From Verrucomicrobiales bacterium (GTDB lineage Bacteria; Verrucomicrobiota; Verrucomicrobiia; Verrucomicrobiales; DEV007), in contig NZSO01000058.1 of the NCBI GenBank assembly GCA_002696885.1, positions 13,089 through 25,143 on the forward strand: a stretch of DNA of 12,055 bases, read 5' to 3'. The notes under the pieces are model-generated. The model ran no database searches. It was not told the DNA's origin and saw only the letters and a program-made list of their open reading frames with translations. Numbering within the stretch: the stretch's first letter is position 1; each line of letters begins with the position of its first letter. Positions 5,869 through 12,055 of the stretch are shown piece after piece. The position numbers and the translations under genes are program-made.

Positions 5869-7239
5869 ATGGTAGGTTATTTTGTGAAAATATTTATAAC
5901 AATTTTTACCTTTTCGTTATTACTCTCCTTTAATTTATCAAGCAAGCCTAACGTTCTTTTTATACTCATTGATGACATGGGATGGATGGACCTCGGGTGT
6001 CAGGGTAATAAGAATCTTCATACCCCCAATATTGATAATCTTGCAAAACAGGGTATGCGCTTCACCGATGCTTACGCCCCTGCTCCGGTTTGTTCCCCTA
6101 CGCGTGCTGCAATAATTACAGGTCAGTCCCCAGCGCGTCTTCAAATTACAAATCATCTGCCTCATCAAGATAGATTTACTCCTAAAGATTCTGAACTTCT
6201 TCCTGCAAAAATGCTGAATCATTTACCTCTTGAGTCTGAGACGTTAGCCGAGAGGCTAAAAAAAGACGCTGATTATGCGACAGCATTTATAGGAAAATGG
6301 CATTTATATACCGGTAGAGATAAACAATATAATCCGCTTAATCAGGGTTTTGATATCAATGTTGGAGGTTGTTCTTATGGAGGGCCGCCAACTTTTTTCG
6401 ATCCCTATAGAATTGACTTTTTACCAGATAGAAAAGAAGGAGAATATCTTCCAGACCGATTAGCGGATGAGGCAATTGCATTCATTAGTAAGCAAAAGTC
6501 CAAGGATAAGCCATTCTTTGTTGCGTTATGGAATTACACAGTGCACTGGCCGATGGAAGCTCCGGATCAACTAATTGAAAAATACAAAAATTTACCCTTA
6601 AAGGGATATAGAGATCACCGATATGCAGCAATGATTGAAGCTATGGATATTGCTATCGGCAAAGTTCTAAAATCACTAGATGATCTTGATGTCGCTGAAG
6701 AAACTCTTGTCATATTTACTTCTGATAATGGCCCTTTTGGAGGGGTAGGTGATGCCAGTCCATTGAGAGCAGACAAGGGTCACTTGTATGAAGGAGGCAT
6801 TAGAGTGCCTTTAATTGTCAGATGGCCCGGAAAAGTAGAAGCTGGGGTAGTTGAGAAAACTCCAGTCATACTTACCGACTTTCACCCAACTATTCTAGCA
6901 GCAACGGGTTTAGATTTGAATTCAACTGTTCCAAATGATGGACATAATTTGTTACCTCTTCTGAAAGGAGAGGAAAAAATTAAAAATAGAGCTGTATATT
7001 GGCATTACCCTAACTTTGCATTTCATCGTGATAATCGATTAGGCTCAGCTATACGAGAAGGGGATCACAAACTAATACATTTTTATGATACTGATAGCGT
7101 TGAGCTTTATAACCTTAGAAAAGATATAGGTGAAGAAAATGACCTATCAGGAAAAATGCCTCAATTAGCTTCAAAACTTAAAAGTAAACTAAAGGCTTGG
7201 CTTCAAGATTCAGGAGCTGTTATGCCAACAAAAAGATAA
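5869..7239 (+). CDS. Secreted formylglycine-dependent sulfatase (family S1, arylsulfatase-like)
   Basis: 456 residues. It hydrolyses a sulfate ester, probably on a sugar or polysaccharide, outside the cytoplasm. Residues 7-25 form a signal peptide (KIFITIFTFSLLLSFNLSS) with likely cleavage just before KPNVLFILIDD. The active-site signature CSPTR is at 75-79, and Cys75 must be converted to formylglycine by a maturase not present in this window. Calcium ligands Asp35, Asp36, Asp286 and Asn287 are visible, as are Lys143 and His145 (GKWHL), His226 (TVHWP) and Lys303 (ADKGHLYEGGIRVP). The C-terminal subdomain (about 360-456) is intact, so the enzyme is probably active. The exact S1 subfamily and substrate are not assignable by eye. 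GTG at 5884 is an alternative start that would keep the signal peptide. The gene sits 7 bp before the ABC-F gene, an odd housekeeping setting. Confidence 0.92.
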   Translation: MVGYFVKIFITIFTFSLLLSFNLSSKPNVLFILIDDMGWMDLGCQGNKNLHTPNIDNLAKQGMRFTDAYAPAPVCSPTRAAIITGQSPARLQITNHLPHQDRFTPKDSELLPAKMLNHLPLESETLAERLKKDADYATAFIGKWHLYTGRDKQYNPLNQGFDINVGGCSYGGPPTFFDPYRIDFLPDRKEGEYLPDRLADEAIAFISKQKSKDKPFFVALWNYTVHWPMEAPDQLIEKYKNLPLKGYRDHRYAAMIEAMDIAIGKVLKSLDDLDVAEETLVIFTSDNGPFGGVGDASPLRADKGHLYEGGIRVPLIVRWPGKVEAGVVEKTPVILTDFHPTILAATGLDLNSTVPNDGHNLLPLLKGEEKIKNRAVYWHYPNFAFHRDNRLGSAIREGDHKLIHFYDTDSVELYNLRKDIGEENDLSGKMPQLASKLKSKLKAWLQDSGAVMPTKR

Positions 7240-7246
7240 GTTTTTA

Positions 7247-8854
7247 ATGCTCAATTTAAGAAAGATTTCAAAATCAGTAGGTGGTCGAATCCTTTTTGAA
7301 GAGGCTAGTTTAACCATAAATTATTCTGACTTCGTCGCGCTTGTGGGGCCTAATGGGGCTGGTAAATCAACTCTGTTCAATATCATACTTTCAAAGGATA
7401 GTGCAGACACAGGAGAGGTGCAGAGAGACGAATGGACCACTGTAGGATTTCTACCACAGGAGGGTGAAGCATTGGGAAATGAAACAGTTCTAGAAATTGC
7501 TACCGGTAAAGCTGGAGCACTTGAAGAAATTGAAAGTAAATTACAAGAACTTGAGGCTAGTGGGCAAATTGAATGTGCTGAATATTACGAGGCGCAGGCC
7601 AAATTTGATACACTTAGTGACCCAGGACTAGAAGCCAAATCAAAAAAAATGCTCAGAGGTCTTGGCTACAAAGAATCAGATTTTGATAGAGAGGCCAAAG
7701 AAATGAGTGGGGGTTGGGTCATGCGAGCTCACTTGGCTAGAATTCTTGCCATGGAGCCAGATCTTTTAATGCTTGATGAGCCAACTAACCATTTGGATCT
7801 TGAGGCATTGCTGTGGTTTCAGAATTACCTGTCCAACTTCGCTGGTGCCGTTCTTCTTATCTCTCACGACCGCTCTTTTATGGATGATTTGGTTAAGGTT
7901 GTCTATGATATTGAAGACCAGAAACTCATTAGTTACAAAGGTAACTATTCAGCATTTGAAGTAGAAAAAGAGAATCGTTTTGAGCAACGTATGCAGGCTT
8001 GGAAAAACCAGCAAAAGGAAATAGAAAAAAGCCAAGAATTCATAGATCGTTTTCGCTCTGTCGCTTCTAAAGCTGCTCAAGCTCAGAGTCGTCAAAGACA
8101 GCTTGATAAAATGGAAAAGTTGGAAAAACCCAAGCCCATTCGCAAGCTTTTCAAGATTCAGTTTCCTCAGCCTTCCAGGAGTGGACAGAGGGTAGTGAGT
8201 TTGAAGGGGATCGAAATGTCATACGGCAAAAATAAAATTTATAATAATCTTAACGTTGATATTGAACGCGGGGATAGAATTGCATTGGTGGGGCCTAATG
8301 GAGCAGGAAAGTCTACTTTAATCAAAATTATGGCAGGGGAGCTGGAGTTTCAGTCTGGTGAGAGAGATCTTGGGCATAATTGCCGTATTGGTTACTTTAG
8401 TCAGCACCGTGCTGCGACACTTGATCCGGAAAAAAGCGTCCTTGATGAGTGTGTCGAAGCCGCGATTGATTTGACAGCCGATGAATGTAGGGGCGTTTTA
8501 GGATCTTTCTTATTTAGAAAAGAGGACGTATTTAAGAAAACGAAAGTTTTATCAGGAGGAGAAAAAAGCCGCTTAAATTTAGTTAAGTTTTTGCTTAACC
8601 CTCCAAACTTATTGTTGATGGATGAGCCGACCACCCATTTGGATTTGATTTCAATTGATGCTCTAATTGTGGCACTCTCTAATTATGGGGGTTCACTCGT
8701 TTTTATTTCTCACGATGTTAATTTTATAAGAAAATTAGGAAATAATGTTTGGCATATCAAGGATGGTAACCTTACCAAATATGCGGGTGATTATGATTAT
8801 TATTTGGAGAAAAGTGGAGGCATCGCGGATGCTCGTGCTGCTATTACGAGCTGA
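7247..8854 (+). CDS. ABC-F family ATPase (YheS/Uup-like, ribosome-associated)
   Basis: 535 residues with two ABC ATPase domains in one chain and no transmembrane segments, as in soluble ABC-F translation factors. Domain 1 has Walker A GPNGAGKS (34-41), signature MSGGW (153-157), Walker B LLMLDE (173-178) and SHD (206-208). Domain 2 has Walker A GPNGAGKS (349-356), signature LSGGE (435-439), Walker B LLLMDE (455-460) and SHD (488-490). The charged, helical linker at about 238-297, with IDRFRSVASKAAQAQSR (266-282), is the P-site tRNA interaction region and resembles YheS most. Both catalytic glutamates are intact. The family adjusts ribosome function. Antibiotic protection is possible but nothing here indicates it. 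It starts 7 bp after the sulfatase stop with no Shine-Dalgarno sequence, so co-transcription is likely. Confidence 0.92.
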   Translation: MLNLRKISKSVGGRILFEEASLTINYSDFVALVGPNGAGKSTLFNIILSKDSADTGEVQRDEWTTVGFLPQEGEALGNETVLEIATGKAGALEEIESKLQELEASGQIECAEYYEAQAKFDTLSDPGLEAKSKKMLRGLGYKESDFDREAKEMSGGWVMRAHLARILAMEPDLLMLDEPTNHLDLEALLWFQNYLSNFAGAVLLISHDRSFMDDLVKVVYDIEDQKLISYKGNYSAFEVEKENRFEQRMQAWKNQQKEIEKSQEFIDRFRSVASKAAQAQSRQRQLDKMEKLEKPKPIRKLFKIQFPQPSRSGQRVVSLKGIEMSYGKNKIYNNLNVDIERGDRIALVGPNGAGKSTLIKIMAGELEFQSGERDLGHNCRIGYFSQHRAATLDPEKSVLDECVEAAIDLTADECRGVLGSFLFRKEDVFKKTKVLSGGEKSRLNLVKFLLNPPNLLLMDEPTTHLDLISIDALIVALSNYGGSLVFISHDVNFIRKLGNNVWHIKDGNLTKYAGDYDYYLEKSGGIADARAAITS

Positions 8855-8867
8855 ATCTTTAAATAGT

Positions 8868-8888
8868 GTTTGATATGTTGATACAAAC
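8868..8888 (+). terminator. Imperfect hairpin after the ABC-F gene
   Basis: GTTTG (8868-8872), a bulged A, TAT, a GTTG loop, ATA and CAAAC (8884-8888) can fold into an 8-bp stem 14 nt beyond the ABC-F stop. Only a broken T-rich stretch (TCATTCTT) follows. It could end the tadA-sulfatase-ABC-F transcript, but the stem is weak. Confidence 0.25.
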
Positions 8889-8901
8889 TCATTCTTAAAT
8901 A

Positions 8902-8931
8902 TTGATAGATAAAAAACAATTCTTGCATAAG
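8902..8931 (+). promoter_or_regulatory. Possible promoter for the FKBP-flavoprotein unit
   Basis: TTGATA (8902-8907) resembles a -35 box, and CATAAG (8926-8931), 18 bp on and preceded by TTG, resembles a -10 box. It lies 25 bp before the FKBP start in the only 102-bp gap on this side of the window. The match is modest and AT-rich DNA gives many such hits. Confidence 0.3.
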
Positions 8932-8956
8932 ATACGTATTATCTGAAACCATTACT

Positions 8957-9313
8957 ATGCCTTTATCTGAATCTGAAAAACCCTACATAAAAACTGAAAG
9001 TGGTCTTGAGTACCGATCTCTTGAAGAGGGACAAGGTGACAATCCTAATGCTTCGAGCACGGTTACTGTTCATTACATGGGTTGTTTCGAGGATGGTGAA
9101 CAGTTTGATAGTTCCTATGAAAGAGGTGAACCGACAACCTTCCCACTTTCAGGCGTAATTGCTGGTTGGACAGAGGGCCTGCAACTTATGAACGTTGGTA
9201 GTAAATATCAGTTTAAAATACCTTACGAACTTGGTTATGGTGAGGCTGGTTATCCTGGAGTAATTCCTCCAAAATCGACACTCTATTTCGAGATTGAATT
9301 AATTTCTTTCTAA
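8957..9313 (+). CDS. FKBP-type peptidyl-prolyl cis-trans isomerase
   Basis: A 118-residue single-domain FKBP without signal peptide, so cytoplasmic. It catalyses cis-trans isomerisation of peptide bonds before proline. The FKBP core spans about 15-118 and the binding-pocket residues of human FKBP12 have counterparts: Tyr40 (VHYMG), Phe50 and Asp51 (QFDSS), Val67-Ile68 and Trp71 (GVIAGW), Tyr94 (LGYGEAG) and Phe111 (LYFEIEL). The PGVIPP turn (100-105) is typical. The fold is complete and probably active. Its TAA stop overlaps the ATG of the next gene by one base (TAATG), so the two are likely translated together from one message. Its client proteins are unknown. Confidence 0.93.
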   Translation: MPLSESEKPYIKTESGLEYRSLEEGQGDNPNASSTVTVHYMGCFEDGEQFDSSYERGEPTTFPLSGVIAGWTEGLQLMNVGSKYQFKIPYELGYGEAGYPGVIPPKSTLYFEIELISF

Positions 9314-10572
9314 TGGTTTTGGATCAAGTTCCACGTGTCATCATCATTGGGGGTGGAGCTGCAGGTTTTTTTGGGGCTATTGCCTGCGCTGAAAACACTA
9401 ACGGTGATGTTGATATTCGTATCTTTGAGAAGAGTAGTAAATTTTTAAGTAAAGTTAAAATTTCAGGTGGTGGTCGATGCAATGTCACGCACGATTTAGT
9501 GGATTCACTATCGTTTTTGGAAAACTATCCTAGAGGAGAGAGAGAACTTATCGGTCCTTTAACCCGGTGGAGTCAAGAAGATACAGTCTGGTGGTTCAGA
9601 GAGCATGGAGTTGATCTCAAAACCGAAGAGGATGGTCGAATTTTCCCGGTATCTGATTCTTCACAAACTGTCATTGATTCTTTAACATCTGCGGCCAGAA
9701 ATGGTGGTGTTATCACCAAAGAGAATTTCCATGTTAATCAAATCATTAAATCGGATGATGGTGGTTTTCACATATATGTAAATGGAGAAGAAAAACCTAT
9801 AGAAGTGGATTTCATATTAATCGCATCAGGTGGTATAAGATCGGGAAGTTCTAGAGAATTACTTCATTCAGTTGACCATAAATATTCGTATCCAGTTCCA
9901 TCACTTTTCACGTTTGAAATTAAAGATAATGAATTAAATGACTTGTCTGGACTTTCAGTCGATCATGCTGATGTTGAAGTTTCCTCACTTGGAATAAAGA
10001 ATAGTGGTCCTTTGTTAATTACCCACTGGGGCTTGAGTGGTCCTGTAATCCTTAAGCTTTCCGCTTTAGGTGCTAGACTGATGGAAAAAATTAATTACCA
10101 ATTTACAATTCGAGTCAATTGGTTGGGAGACACTTGGACAAATGATCGGTTGCGACAGGTCATCGACTCTAGGAGGGATGATAGAGGATCAAGAATTGTA
10201 GAAAAGAAAAGTCCACTTAAAGAAATGCCAAACAGACTATGGAAGCGAATTTGTAGGAAGACTGGAATAAAGAATGGACTCAAGTGGTCAGAACTGACAA
10301 GGGATTCAATAATAAAGTTAATCAATCATTTGATTTCAGAAGAGTTCGAAGTCACTGGAAAAAGTTTGAATAAGGAGGAATTTGTTACCTGTGGAGGGGT
10401 TAAATTGGAAGATATTGACCTTAGAACAATGGAAAGCAAGATAGTTAAAAACCTTTTTTTTGCGGGTGAGGTGATGGATGTTGATGGTATAACTGGTGGT
10501 TTTAATTTTCAGAGTGCCTGGACTACAGGTAGAATCGCAGGCGAAGAAATCGCAAGGCGATGTATGACTTAA
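9313..10572 (+). CDS. HI0933/YhiN-type NAD(P)/FAD-dependent oxidoreductase
   Basis: 419 residues. The FAD-binding Rossmann motif is IIGGGAAGFFGAI (11-23) and the family mark SGGGRCNVTH is at 51-60. Other typical segments are HWGLSGPVILKLSALGAR (238-255), VTCGGVKLEDID (358-369) and the C-terminal FFAGEVMDVDGITGGFNFQ (382-400), which contacts the flavin. The family includes the bile-acid enzyme BaiN, but most members have no known substrate, so only a redox flavoprotein can be claimed. The middle motif, usually of the form TGG.SYP.TGS.GDG, is altered here to ASGGIRSGSSRELLHSV (171-187). This may be lineage divergence. The gene overlaps the FKBP stop by one base and is followed after 19 bp by a small ORF. 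Confidence 0.9.
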   Translation: MVLDQVPRVIIIGGGAAGFFGAIACAENTNGDVDIRIFEKSSKFLSKVKISGGGRCNVTHDLVDSLSFLENYPRGERELIGPLTRWSQEDTVWWFREHGVDLKTEEDGRIFPVSDSSQTVIDSLTSAARNGGVITKENFHVNQIIKSDDGGFHIYVNGEEKPIEVDFILIASGGIRSGSSRELLHSVDHKYSYPVPSLFTFEIKDNELNDLSGLSVDHADVEVSSLGIKNSGPLLITHWGLSGPVILKLSALGARLMEKINYQFTIRVNWLGDTWTNDRLRQVIDSRRDDRGSRIVEKKSPLKEMPNRLWKRICRKTGIKNGLKWSELTRDSIIKLINHLISEEFEVTGKSLNKEEFVTCGGVKLEDIDLRTMESKIVKNLFFAGEVMDVDGITGGFNFQSAWTTGRIAGEEIARRCMT

Positions 10573-10591
10573 TTCTAAACAAAATTGAACC

Positions 10592-10858
10592 ATGTCCATA
10601 TTTTCCTCTATTCAAGATTACCAAGATGAGTTAGTTCGTCGGTTTTGTAATCCAAAAAGGTTACTCATTGCTGAGACAGATTGGTACAAAGAAGAGGTCA
10701 ATATTGATTTAATAAAGAAAGACTGCCTTGAAAAAATTATTTTTTTTGAAAGCAGAGGGTTTTATCTTTTTCAGGAACCTCAAATCGATCATCAGCCTCA
10801 CCTTAAGCGAATGCGTGTTCGATTAGTATTCAAGCCCTCTGAGTCGAATGCCAGTTAG
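10592..10858 (+). CDS. Small protein of unknown function (88 aa)
   Basis: I do not recognise this family. The predicted protein is soluble, charged and mixed: Asp/Glu/Lys-rich in the middle, with aromatic residues (TDWYKEE at 49-55, SRGFYLFQEPQ at 64-74 in the protein or thereabouts) and a basic strand-like C-terminus (RMRVRLVFKPS). There is no signal peptide, membrane segment or cysteine cluster. It follows the flavoprotein by 19 bp in the same direction and fills the space up to 3 bp before the convergent sulfatase stop, which favours a real gene. An antisense frame overlaps only its very first bases. No Shine-Dalgarno sequence is visible, but that is true of its neighbours too. Confidence 0.6.
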   Translation: MSIFSSIQDYQDELVRRFCNPKRLLIAETDWYKEEVNIDLIKKDCLEKIIFFESRGFYLFQEPQIDHQPHLKRMRVRLVFKPSESNAS

Positions 10859-10861
10859 AAT

Positions 10862-10875
10862 TTAATTTAAATTAA
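10862..10875. repeat. 14-bp perfect AT palindrome at the convergent gene ends
   Basis: TTAATTTAAATTAA reads identically on both strands. It contains the sulfatase TAA stop and begins 4 bp after the stop of the 88-aa gene. With only A and T it would form a weak stem. It may be a bidirectional transcript end or chance in AT-rich DNA. Confidence 0.35.
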
Positions 10876-12055
10876 GCTTGGAAATTGCTTCAATAAGTTC
10901 TTTCTCAATTTTTGAATTATTAGATTCACTTTTTTTTGTAGTATTGAGTTTAACTTTTAAGTCATAAATTTCTTTATTAATGATTTCTCCGTTTTTAATT
11001 TGAGCAACGAGTCTATGAGATTGAGAGCGCACACTCACGGCGTTTCTCCAATAACTGATTGCATGCTTTCTGACTGATTTTTTTTCTTTTTTTAGTATTG
11101 GGGCTAAGGATACGCCATCAAGAGGGTGATGTGTTTGCCGAAACTGAGGTTTACATAAATCCAGCAAGGTAGGATATATGTCTAAAGTTTCTGCGAGAGC
11201 ATTTGTTGAAAATCCTCCTTTGATGTTTGGGCTTCGGATCATAAGTACACTACGATTAGCTATTTCGAATGGTGTGTGTTTTCCCCATTGTTGGCCATTT
11301 CCGAGATGCCACCCATGGTCCCCCCAGACCACAACAATTGTATTTTTTGATAATTCAGTCTCATCAAGGCATTTCAGTACTTTGCCGATTTGACGATCAA
11401 TGTACCTCACGCAGGCTAGGTAAGCCCGCCTTGCTGTTATTGCTGATTTATTGTCCAGCGGACGTTTATCCTTATAAGGTGGTAAATACTTAAAAAATTC
11501 TCCGCTGTCATGTTTGAAGGGTGAATTAAAAGGTTTTTTTTCGTCAGGAAAGGGTATTTCTATTTTTTCAAAAGCTTCCCAATCTTTCTTTGGGGCAACA
11601 AATGGAAGATGAGGTTTAAAAAATCCCAGTCCCATAAAAAAAGGCTTCTTTCTCTTTTTAAGTTTGGTTAATTCGTTAATCGCTTTATCAGCTAGAAGGC
11701 CATCTGGTAAATCATCATCCTTTTCCACAATGAATTCCATAAGCTTCATTGGGCTCTTTCCATCCTCTCGATGATTTCCATTAGCGTAAGCAAAGAAAAG
11801 AGGCCATCCTTTTTTCCACTCTCCCATAGGTGTGCTTATACGGTCCCATGCTCTGGGCATTTCTCTTCTGCCATCACCTTTACCGTCGTAGGAAAATATT
11901 CTTCCGTCAGGAGTATGTGATATTTTTCCAATTAATATAGTTTCGTAGCCAGAACGCCTAAAAAGTTCAGGCATGGTTTGTGCTCCGGGTAATTCATTAT
12001 TCTTAATAGCCGTTGTACCGGAGTAGAAGACATTATTTCTTAGAGCACCTGAATT
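10862..12055 (-). CDS. Iduronate-2-sulfatase-like sulfatase (family S1), N-terminus beyond window edge
   Basis: The frame is open from the right edge to the TAA at 10862, giving 397 visible residues. The ATG at 11974 is internal: 27 in-frame codons upstream (including VFYSGTTAIKNNELPGA) continue the sulfatase fold, so the true start lies outside. Visible landmarks, numbered from the edge, are MPELFRRSGYETILIGKISH (28-47, with Lys44 and His47), FFKPHLPFVAPK (145-156, His149), GDHGWHLGNG (245-254, metal-binding Asp246 and His247) and WGKHTPFE (257-264, Lys259). The KPHLPF and DHGWHLG..WGKH pattern is characteristic of iduronate-2-sulfatase relatives, unlike the YEGGIRVP pattern of the other sulfatase here. 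The nucleophilic Cys and signal peptide are not visible, so activity cannot be confirmed. A low-complexity Asn/Ser/Lys stretch precedes the C-terminus. Confidence 0.9.
   Translation of the reverse strand, partial: NSGALRNNVFYSGTTAIKNNELPGAQTMPELFRRSGYETILIGKISHTPDGRIFSYDGKGDGRREMPRAWDRISTPMGEWKKGWPLFFAYANGNHREDGKSPMKLMEFIVEKDDDLPDGLLADKAINELTKLKKRKKPFFMGLGFFKPHLPFVAPKKDWEAFEKIEIPFPDEKKPFNSPFKHDSGEFFKYLPPYKDKRPLDNKSAITARRAYLACVRYIDRQIGKVLKCLDETELSKNTIVVVWGDHGWHLGNGQQWGKHTPFEIANRSVLMIRSPNIKGGFSTNALAETLDIYPTLLDLCKPQFRQTHHPLDGVSLAPILKKEKKSVRKHAISYWRNAVSVRSQSHRLVAQIKNGEIINKEIYDLKVKLNTTKKSESNNSKIEKELIEAISKLNLN

Noticed and set aside
7247..8854. ABC-F gene as an antibiotic-resistance determinant
   Set aside because: The linker resembles housekeeping YheS/Uup-type proteins and nothing in the context points to resistance.
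10336..10599. Antisense frame of 87 codons opposite the flavoprotein
   Set aside because: It lies opposite the conserved flavoprotein C-terminus, encodes no recognisable protein and would clash with the operon direction.
11178..11493. Plus-strand frames opposite the right-hand sulfatase
   Set aside because: They overlap each other and conserved sulfatase motifs on the other strand; the translations look like shadow sequence.
11972..11974. ATG at 11974 as the start of the right-hand sulfatase
   Set aside because: Upstream in-frame codons to the edge are open and fit the fold, and the essential CxPxR region would be missing from a protein starting here.
1..12055. tRNA or rRNA genes, CRISPR arrays, insertion sequences, integrase sites
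   Set aside because: No cloverleaf, regularly spaced repeats, transposase-like protein or terminal inverted repeats were seen; gaps between genes are all about 100 bp or less.

Overview
The window is AT-rich chromosomal DNA from a bacterium, packed with genes on both strands. No intergenic gap exceeds about 100 bp, and I see no rRNA, tRNA, CRISPR array, insertion sequence or long repeat. The gene content suggests a marine Verrucomicrobiota lineage, probably Opitutae-like: two formylglycine-type sulfatases of different subfamilies, a receptor-like Ser/Thr kinase fold, a DUF151 bifunctional nuclease-like protein, and a YheS-like ABC-F protein of the type I associate with that group. This is an inference from protein character only. 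Bacteroidota, which also initiate translation with little Shine-Dalgarno signal, is the main alternative.

Layout. (1) Positions 1-2137, minus strand: a two-gene unit. A single-pass membrane protein of unknown family (365 aa) is followed after 10 bp by a protein-kinase-fold gene that runs off the left edge. The visible kinase domain has lost every catalytic signature, so it is a pseudokinase. (2) Positions 2237-4578, plus strand: pabB (aminodeoxychorismate synthase component I, folate pathway), a gamma-carbonic-anhydrase-like hexapeptide protein, and a DUF151 protein. (3) Positions 4584-5252, minus strand: rpe, meeting the DUF151 gene tail to tail with 5 bp between them. (4) Positions 5320-8854, plus strand: tadA (tRNA A34 deaminase), a secreted sulfatase, and an ABC-F ATPase 7 bp after the sulfatase. 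(5) Positions 8957-10858, plus strand: a cytoplasmic FKBP prolyl isomerase, a HI0933/YhiN-type flavoprotein overlapping it by 1 nt, and a small unknown ORF. (6) Positions 10862-12055, minus strand: the C-terminal 397 residues of an iduronate-2-sulfatase-like sulfatase that continues past the right edge.

How the genes fit together. The middle of the window is a run of core housekeeping functions: folate precursor, pentose phosphate epimerase, tRNA editing, ribosome-associated ATPase and protein folding. The sulfatases add removal of sulfate from exported substrates, probably sulfated polysaccharides. The membrane protein/pseudokinase pair is the least explained part and the best candidate for something undescribed. 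Across the window almost no start codon has a recognisable Shine-Dalgarno sequence.
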